Assembly: GCA_017964745.1 (NCBI GenBank)
Contig: JAGCRJ010000201.1
Location: forward strand, 1-5,949
Reading direction: 5' to 3'
Length of the DNA stretch: 5,949 nucleotides
DNA from: Lachnospiraceae bacterium
GTDB lineage: Bacteria; Bacillota; Clostridia; Lachnospirales; Lachnospiraceae
Made by a program: the position numbers and the translations under genes. Each line of letters opens with the position of its first letter. Within the stretch, counting starts at the first letter, position 1. Positions 1 through 4,795 of this stretch are shown one piece after another. The notes beneath the pieces were generated by a model. The model was not told where the DNA came from. It ran no database searches and saw only the letters and a program-made list of their open reading frames with translations.

Positions 1-666
1 GGAAAGATGATCGCGGATATCTGCATCATAGCGGTTCCGTATGTTGCGGTCGGTGTCCTTCTGATGCTTTATAACTATGCGAGATTCGAGAATCCTTTTG
101 AATTCGGACAGGCCTTCCAGCTCACCGGTGCGGACCAGAGTAACTACGGAAGCTTCCTGGAATCCTTCAGTACCGTAAGGACGGTCAACGGAATTCTCAA
201 CAACTTCATAAGGTTTACTCCGATAACGGGAGAATTCCCTTATGCATACTATGGCAGTGCCTTTGTGAATTTCCCGATCCTGTTAAGCGTTTTCGGAATC
301 TTCCTGAAGAGCATAAGGAAGCGTGCGGGAGAGGCCGGAATGAAGGGCTTTATGGGAACGATGCTTTCCGTACCGCTGATCATTACGGTAGTGCAGATCG
401 CATGGGCTCCCGGAGATGGAAGCTCCGAAAGATACAGGATGGACATCTATTATATGATGGTGATCCTTGCGTTCATTGTTCTCGGATACGCGATTGAAAC
501 CATCGCGGAAGCAGACAGAAAAAAAATATCCGCATTTCTTTGCCTTTTGTGTCTGGCCGCGGTGTTCATGGGTATGATGTTCCTTCTTTATCCCGATGAT
601 TACAACTACACGCACTGGGTTCCCGAAGGACTTGAGAACTGGAGAAAGTTCATAATGCTGCACTGA
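1..666 (+). CDS. C-terminal part of a polytopic membrane protein, possibly GT-C/GT39-like (5' end outside window)
   Basis: The frame is open from base 1 (Gly-Lys before the first Met at 7) and ends at TGA 664-666. No ribosome binding site is visible before that Met, so the gene very probably starts upstream of the window. Counting from that Met, about five hydrophobic segments are visible, near residues 3-24, 88-102, 115-135, 146-164 and 173-195. An extracytoplasmic-looking stretch at about 25-85 begins YNYARFENPFEFG. An aromatic N-Y-x-R-F-x-(N/S)-P-F-E-F-G pattern after a membrane helix is one I associate with GT39-like glycosyltransferases of the GT-C fold, which use lipid-linked sugar donors at the membrane. 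That assignment is from memory and tentative. The catalytic N-terminal loop would lie outside the window, so activity cannot be judged. It converges on the MATE gene with an 18-bp gap. Confidence 0.75.
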   Translation, partial: GKMIADICIIAVPYVAVGVLLMLYNYARFENPFEFGQAFQLTGADQSNYGSFLESFSTVRTVNGILNNFIRFTPITGEFPYAYYGSAFVNFPILLSVFGIFLKSIRKRAGEAGMKGFMGTMLSVPLIITVVQIAWAPGDGSSERYRMDIYYMMVILAFIVLGYAIETIAEADRKKISAFLCLLCLAAVFMGMMFLLYPDDYNYTHWVPEGLENWRKFIMLH

Positions 667-672
667 AAAAGC

Positions 673-699
673 AAGGCATCGGATCTATTCCGATGCCTT
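673..699. terminator. Shared stem-loop terminator between convergent genes
   Basis: A perfect 11-bp inverted repeat (673-683 with 689-699, arms AAGGCATCGGA/TCCGATGCCTT) closes a 5-nt loop. Read on the minus strand it is followed by TTGCTTTTTC, a reasonable U-rich tail, so it best fits termination of the MATE transcript. Read on the plus strand it comes 6 bp after the stop of the membrane-protein gene but has only a short T run (698-700), so termination in that direction would be weaker. The MATE stop codon (TAG, 685-687) lies in the loop, so the last MATE codons form one arm of the stem. Confidence 0.75.
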
Positions 700-2088
700 T
701 CCTGTTGAGATCTTTTTGATCCATTTTCCGCTGCGCAGTCTTAAGAATGCCCAGAACGTCTTGACTATCTGGTCGGATTTCAGACATATGTATATCCAGA
801 AAGCGGGGAGCTTAAGATAGAATCCCGCGATGCACCCAAGAGGTATCGCAAGCGCCCATAAGAAGATATTGTCCGTGAGCATCAGGATCCTGGTGTCGCC
901 GCCTCCGCGAAGGACACCCTTTGTCATGATGCTGTTTGTTCCCTGGAACACGATTATAAGACTGATGGCATTCATCAGTTCCTTTGCGGTGCGTGCGGTC
1001 TCGGGAGTGACTTCTGTATAAAAGCCGATTATCATATCGCTGAATAAGACTATGAATGCCGCGGAGAAAAGACCGAGTATGATGCCGAGCTTGAAGAAAC
1101 GGTATCCCTGCTTCATCGTCTTTTCACGGTTGCCCTCGCCGAGGGTTATTCCGGTGACGATCGCACCTGCCTGGCTTACGCCCTGTATGACTACGGTGCT
1201 CAGCTGCTGGGTTACGCTCGTGATCGCATTTGCGGGAGCGATGGTTCCCTCGAGATGGCCTATTACCATTGCAACGGCATTGGTTCCGAATGCCAGGATG
1301 CCGTCACTGATGAGAACGGGGATGCAGATCCTGATGTACTCGCCGATGAGGGATCCGGTCTTCATGAACAGATCCTTTATGCGGAAGCCTATGTTCTTGT
1401 CGTAAAGGACCAGGTATCCGAAGATGAAGATGAACTCGAAGATCCTTGCGCAGAGTGTTCCGAGTGCCGCACCTGCGACCTCCATTTTGGGGAAACCGTA
1501 CTTACCGAAGATCAGGCAGTAGTTCATACACAGATTGACGGCAAATGCTCCTATCGAGATCACGAGAGGGTAGAATACCCGGCCGATGCTTCTTAAGACT
1601 ATCGTTATTACAAGTGAGAGACCCACGAAGAAATAGGTGGCTATCGAGTAGTTGAAATAGCGGACACCCAGCGCGATTATATGGGGTTTGCCCGAATATG
1701 AGCTCATTATGATATCGGGGATCAGCCATGTGAGGATCGCAAATATCGATGCCAGGGTGATGTTGAGCCTGAGCATTAGGCAAACGGTCTGTTTCAGAGC
1801 CCTGCCGGCGTTTTTTGACTGCTCGTCCTGCGCACCGGTCTTTTTCATGCCCCAGTATCTGGATACGAGCACCGAGGCTCCCATTCCGAGACCCATGCAG
1901 AGGATCTGGAATACGCTGATGAAAGAATTGGCCATCGATGTGGCCGTGAGCGCATCGTCTCCGAGGCTTCCGACCATCATGGTATCGAGCATGTTGACAC
2001 CGATGGTTATGAAGCTCTGAAACGCTATGGGGAGTGCCAGGGTGAATACTTTTTTGTAAAAATCGGTCGATTCCTGTCTGTTGTTCAT
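685..2088 (-). CDS. MATE-family multidrug/metabolite efflux transporter
   Basis: The product is an inner-membrane antiporter of 467 aa, the usual MATE length, expected to expel cationic or drug-like compounds using a Na+ or H+ gradient. The first helix carries the typical N-terminal MATE pattern (LALPIAFQSF, then NMLDTMMVG with Asp35). About twelve hydrophobic segments form two homologous halves; the second begins near residue 250 (IRICIPVLISDGILAFGTN). RGGGDTR at 394-400 is the conserved C-half loop motif, and the chain ends in a basic tail (SGKWIKKISTGK). The frame is open further upstream to a TTG at 2157. I chose ATG 2086-2088 because the protein becomes MATE-like just after it and an AAAGGAAAA stretch precedes it, although 14 nt is a long spacing. 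ATG 2116-2118, 30 nt upstream in frame, is the alternative start. The substrate cannot be predicted. Confidence 0.93.
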   Translation of the reverse strand: MNNRQESTDFYKKVFTLALPIAFQSFITIGVNMLDTMMVGSLGDDALTATSMANSFISVFQILCMGLGMGASVLVSRYWGMKKTGAQDEQSKNAGRALKQTVCLMLRLNITLASIFAILTWLIPDIIMSSYSGKPHIIALGVRYFNYSIATYFFVGLSLVITIVLRSIGRVFYPLVISIGAFAVNLCMNYCLIFGKYGFPKMEVAGAALGTLCARIFEFIFIFGYLVLYDKNIGFRIKDLFMKTGSLIGEYIRICIPVLISDGILAFGTNAVAMVIGHLEGTIAPANAITSVTQQLSTVVIQGVSQAGAIVTGITLGEGNREKTMKQGYRFFKLGIILGLFSAAFIVLFSDMIIGFYTEVTPETARTAKELMNAISLIIVFQGTNSIMTKGVLRGGGDTRILMLTDNIFLWALAIPLGCIAGFYLKLPAFWIYICLKSDQIVKTFWAFLRLRSGKWIKKISTGKASE

Positions 2089-2126
2089 TGCCGGTACTGT
2101 TTTCCTTTTAAAAATCATGCTTTTTG

Positions 2127-2157
2127 ATAATACCACAAACTCGCTTTTTTGGTGCAA
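2127..2157 (-). promoter_or_regulatory. Candidate sigma-A promoter of the MATE gene (extended -10)
   Basis: On the minus strand the sequence reads TGGTATTAT, a TGn extended -10 with hexamer TATTAT (plus-strand 2127-2132). TTGCAC (2152-2157) is a possible -35, with a 19-bp spacer that is longer than ideal but tolerable with an extended -10. Transcription would begin near 2119-2121, about 30 nt before the preferred ATG at 2088 and only 1-3 nt before the alternative ATG at 2118. The -35 lies on the left arm and loop of the inverted repeat at 2145-2171. Confidence 0.5.
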
Positions 2158-2171
2158 ACCGCACCGAAAAA
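2145..2171. promoter_or_regulatory. Inverted repeat between divergent promoters, operator candidate
   Basis: Arms TTTTTTGGTGC (2145-2155) and GCACCGAAAAA (2161-2171) flank a 5-bp centre (AAACC). Ten of eleven positions are Watson-Crick matches; the eleventh is T2150/G2166. Both predicted start sites (near 2119-2121 on minus and near 2187 on plus) point away from it, so it should not be transcribed and is better read as a DNA site than as an RNA hairpin or terminator. It covers the -35 region of both divergent promoters, where a dimeric repressor or activator could act on both. No regulator gene is in the window, so this role is inference. Confidence 0.45.
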
Positions 2172-2188
2172 TGTTATACTGTTTAAAC
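2172..2188 (+). promoter_or_regulatory. Candidate promoter of the mcrB-like operon (extended -10)
   Basis: TGTTATACT (2172-2180) is an extended -10 with hexamer TATACT. No good -35 is visible: the hexamer at 17-bp spacing is GTGCAA (2152-2157), which overlaps the inverted repeat. Transcription would start near 2187, inside the 8-bp palindrome GTTTAAAC (2181-2188), giving a 5' leader of about 30 nt that is AT-rich up to the ribosome binding site. Confidence 0.55.
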
Positions 2189-2203
2189 CTAATATATTTA
2201 TTC

Positions 2204-2211
2204 AGGAGGGG
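2204..2211 (+). promoter_or_regulatory. Strong ribosome binding site of the mcrB-like gene
   Basis: AGGAGGGG sits 5 nt before ATG 2217-2219, a near-perfect Shine-Dalgarno match at good spacing. It fixes the start of the mcrB-like gene and implies efficient translation of the operon's first gene. Confidence 0.85.
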
Positions 2212-2216
2212 TATTT

Positions 2217-4376
2217 ATGGACGGGCTTAATCTTGATTGGATCAATTATTACAAGGAGATGGGTGTTGCTCTTCTGAGATATAAGAATGACAGAAGAGAG
2301 CTTGTCGACAGGCTTAAGAAGACATATGCGAAGGCTAATATCGCCATGCCCATTCTCGAGCTGTACAACGAGCTTTTCGATCTCGATCCTTTCACTGTTT
2401 TCGGTCTCTTCAACAGATTGGGAATGCCTGTTGAGACCAGGATGAAGATAATGAGCGGTCTTGCCGTCAATATCGGCGTGGGAGCTGAGATTCCTTCCTT
2501 CTTTGATTCCATTCCCGTTCTTAACGATCTCGATACCACATTCTACAGATTCAATGACCAGAGAGACATGAACGATATCGACCGTCTCTGGACATTCTTT
2601 GAAAGAGCTGAGAATTATGCACAGTCACCCACAGCCCAGAACAGACAGGCACTGGGTGAATATTTCGATATCTGTCTCAAGGTAAAGGGCAACGGTAACA
2701 TCAAGATCACAAAGGGTCTGTACTGGATGGCACCCGAGGTCTTCATGCCCATCGATTATTCGATCATATGGTACCTGCTCAAGTCCGGCATCATCCCCGC
2801 AGAGGAAGCCGCACAGTTCCCCGAGATCGTGGATGATATCCCTTCGACCAGCTATTTTGAGATCCTCGACAGGGTTTATTCGCTGATCAACGAGGGCAGG
2901 GTTCCCTTCAGGAATATCCCCGAGCTTGTTTATCAGGCATGGAAGGCTTCCGAGGGACAGAACAGACTTGCAAGGGTAGGGGACAAGTATTCAAAGGGAA
3001 CCGGTCTTCCCGATGACGATGTCAACACCATCCGCTACTGGATGTTCGCTCCCGGACAGTTCTCCGAGAGATGGGATATGTTCTACAAGAAGGGCATAAT
3101 GGCCATCAGATGGGGCGCTACCGGAGACCTCAGGGCTTACGATTCACAGGAAGAGGTCAGACAGGCCATGATGGCCAAGATCGACCCGACCAAGCCCTTC
3201 AAGTTCTCCTCATATTCGGCATGGCAGTTTGTTAACGGCATCAAGCCCGGAGACGTCATCTTCGTAAGAAAGGGAGACAACGAGATCCTCGGCAGGGGTG
3301 TTGTTACCTCGGATTATATCTTCGATGATTCACCCGATGACGATTACAAGCACTTCAGACTTGTAAACTGGGGACAGAACGGAAGCTGGGAGATCCCTCT
3401 CCAGTCCGCCGTAAAGGTCCTTGCGGACATCACTCCTTATACAGATTACGTTGACAAGCTCAATTCCCTCTTCGGCTTCGAAAAGGAAGGCAACGAAGAC
3501 GGTGCGATGCTCAACTATCCTTCATACACCAAGGAAGATTTCCTGAAGGATGTTTACATGCAGCCCGAAGGTTATGACAGACTTGTCAGACTTGTGAAGA
3601 ACAAGATGAACATCATAATCGAAGGTGCTCCCGGTGTAGGTAAAACTTTCACCGCCAAGAGACTTGCATATTCGATGCTCGGCGAGAAGGATCCCGACAG
3701 AGTCGAGATGATCCAGTTCCACCAGAGCTATAACTACGAAGACTTCATTGAGGGCTTCAGACCTTCCGAGAAAGGAATGGGCTTCGACATCAAGCGCGGC
3801 GCATTCTATAAGTTCTGCCGCAAGGCACAGGAAGATCCCGATAACAAGTACTTCTTCATCATCGACGAGATCAACCGTGGTAACGTATCCCGTATCTTCG
3901 GTGAGCTCTTCATGCTGATAGAGCCCGATAAGAGAGGCAACGAACTCCAGCTCCTGTATTCGGGAGAGAAGTTCAATGTTCCCAGGAACATCTACATCGT
4001 CGGTCTGATGAATACCGCCGACAGAAGTATCGCGATGATCGACTACGCTCTGAGAAGAAGATTCGTATTCTTCGACATGAAGCCCGGATTCGAGTCCGAC
4101 GGATTCATTCAGTATATGAGATCCTTCGGTGCTCCCAAGTTCGAATCTCTCATTAACTGCGTAAAGGAACTCAACCAGGCGATCACGGACGATCCCGCTC
4201 TCGGAGCAGGATTCTGCGTAGGACACTCATATTTCTCCAACTTAAAGAGTGCGGATGATGAGATCCTCAGCAATATCGTTGAGTATGAGATGGTACCACT
4301 CCTTCAGGAGTACTGGTTCGATTCACCCGAAATGGTTGCTAAGTGGACTGAGAATCTGAGGAATTCGATAGCATGA
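2217..4376 (+). CDS. mcrB: McrB-like AAA+ NTPase with EVE/PUA-like reader domain
   Basis: The 719-aa product is the probable motor and recognition subunit of a modification-dependent (type IV, McrBC-type) restriction system in the cytoplasm. Residues 1 to about 260 form a mostly helical region with KGLYWMAPEVFMPID (166-180), a pattern seen near the N-terminus of many McrB-like ATPases. Residues ~272-405 (starting IRYWMFAPGQFSERW, with KPGDVIFVRKG and LGRGVVTSDY) look like an EVE/PUA-fold domain, a class known to bind modified bases. The motor follows: Walker A GAPGVGKT (470-477), Walker B FFIIDE (546-551) then INRGN, the McrB signature MNTADR (598-603), and an arginine-rich RRRF (613-616). 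The signature favours the GTP-using McrB clade, but nucleotide preference is not proven. Codon use is strongly biased (mostly AAG Lys, TTC Phe, GAG Glu). The stop overlaps the next gene by 4 nt (ATGA). No motif is visibly broken. Confidence 0.92.
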   Translation: MDGLNLDWINYYKEMGVALLRYKNDRRELVDRLKKTYAKANIAMPILELYNELFDLDPFTVFGLFNRLGMPVETRMKIMSGLAVNIGVGAEIPSFFDSIPVLNDLDTTFYRFNDQRDMNDIDRLWTFFERAENYAQSPTAQNRQALGEYFDICLKVKGNGNIKITKGLYWMAPEVFMPIDYSIIWYLLKSGIIPAEEAAQFPEIVDDIPSTSYFEILDRVYSLINEGRVPFRNIPELVYQAWKASEGQNRLARVGDKYSKGTGLPDDDVNTIRYWMFAPGQFSERWDMFYKKGIMAIRWGATGDLRAYDSQEEVRQAMMAKIDPTKPFKFSSYSAWQFVNGIKPGDVIFVRKGDNEILGRGVVTSDYIFDDSPDDDYKHFRLVNWGQNGSWEIPLQSAVKVLADITPYTDYVDKLNSLFGFEKEGNEDGAMLNYPSYTKEDFLKDVYMQPEGYDRLVRLVKNKMNIIIEGAPGVGKTFTAKRLAYSMLGEKDPDRVEMIQFHQSYNYEDFIEGFRPSEKGMGFDIKRGAFYKFCRKAQEDPDNKYFFIIDEINRGNVSRIFGELFMLIEPDKRGNELQLLYSGEKFNVPRNIYIVGLMNTADRSIAMIDYALRRRFVFFDMKPGFESDGFIQYMRSFGAPKFESLINCVKELNQAITDDPALGAGFCVGHSYFSNLKSADDEILSNIVEYEMVPLLQEYWFDSPEMVAKWTENLRNSIA
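4358..4376 (+). promoter_or_regulatory. Ribosome binding site and ATGA overlap linking the mcrB-like and mcrC-like genes
   Basis: GAGGA (4358-4362), inside the last mcrB-like codons, lies 10 nt before ATG 4373-4375. The start shares ATGA with the mcrB-like stop TGA 4374-4376. This fits termination-reinitiation and supports 4373 as the genuine start of the short downstream gene. Confidence 0.65.
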
Positions 4377-4795
4377 CACTTGATGATTGCGCAAAAATAC
4401 TGGCTGACGGACTGACTCTTCAGGTCAAGCGCGGGCTGGTCAAAGATTATGTGCAGGGAACTGCTGTAGAGAGCGCCATCAGGGGAAGGATGGATGTTTC
4501 AACATCCTTACGTGACAGGACTCTCTACAAGCAGAGGATGGTCTGTATCTACGAGGATTATACGGAGAACTGTCCTCTCAACAGGATAGTCAAGGCGGGA
4601 GCCAAGCTCCTTATATCCTGCCCCGATATTTCCGAGGAGAACAGGAAGCGTCTTCAGGATCTTATGATCTATTTTTCCACTGTCGATAATATCAGCCTCC
4701 GCAGGATGAGCTGGAGGATCAATTACGGCAAGAACGGCCCCGCATACAAGCCGATGGTTGAAGCATGCCGTTTTGCCGCACAGGAACTGTTATGA
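4373..4795 (+). CDS. mcrC: Short McrC-like protein lacking the nuclease domain
   Basis: The 140-aa product matches only the central region of McrC, the subunit that normally stimulates McrB nucleotide hydrolysis and cuts DNA. Visible family features are a helical start (LADGLTLQVKRGLVKDY, 10-26), RGRMD (37-41, the conserved RGxxD), CIYEDYTENCPLNRI (58-72, the usual D-x(n)-PLNR block) and a later helical segment with MSWRINYG (112-119). Related Firmicutes McrC proteins, as I remember them, have about 30 more N-terminal residues and about 150-200 C-terminal residues with a PD-(D/E)XK nuclease (a D...DAKY-type motif). Neither part is present. The downstream DNA codes for a cellulase in a different frame, so the nuclease is physically absent, not frameshifted. 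Both ends form neat 4-nt overlaps. It could be a functional nuclease-free accessory protein, a deletion remnant, or the product of an assembly join near 4790. Confidence 0.8.
   Translation: MTLDDCAKILADGLTLQVKRGLVKDYVQGTAVESAIRGRMDVSTSLRDRTLYKQRMVCIYEDYTENCPLNRIVKAGAKLLISCPDISEENRKRLQDLMIYFSTVDNISLRRMSWRINYGKNGPAYKPMVEACRFAAQELL
4782..4795 (+). promoter_or_regulatory. Ribosome binding site and ATGA overlap at the GH9 start
   Basis: AGGA (4782-4785), formed by the codons for Gln-Glu near the mcrC-like C-terminus, lies 6 nt before ATG 4792-4794. That start overlaps the mcrC-like stop TGA 4793-4795. A signal peptide begins exactly at this ATG, which makes it a convincing start. No terminator or good promoter is visible in the preceding ~150 bp, so co-transcription with the mcrBC-like genes is likely. 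Confidence 0.7.

Noticed and set aside
830..2020. Several plus-strand open frames of 60-120 codons opposite the MATE gene
   Set aside because: They are antisense shadows of a clear MATE coding sequence, with Met/Pro/Ser-rich composition and no family resemblance.
2089..2157. N-terminal extension of the MATE protein from a TTG at 2157
   Set aside because: The extension would start in the -35/palindrome region, upstream of the predicted transcription start, and the added residues are unlike any MATE N-terminus.
3522..4226. Long open frame (234 codons) on the minus strand inside the mcrB-like gene
   Set aside because: It lies wholly opposite the conserved AAA+ motor region, has no ribosome binding site I could see and no recognisable motif. 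It results from the strong codon bias of the sense gene.
4684..4689. GATAAT as a possible -10 for a private GH9 promoter inside the mcrC-like gene
   Set aside because: There is no -35 at suitable spacing and no TG extension, and it is about 100 bp upstream within coding sequence. Too weak to call.
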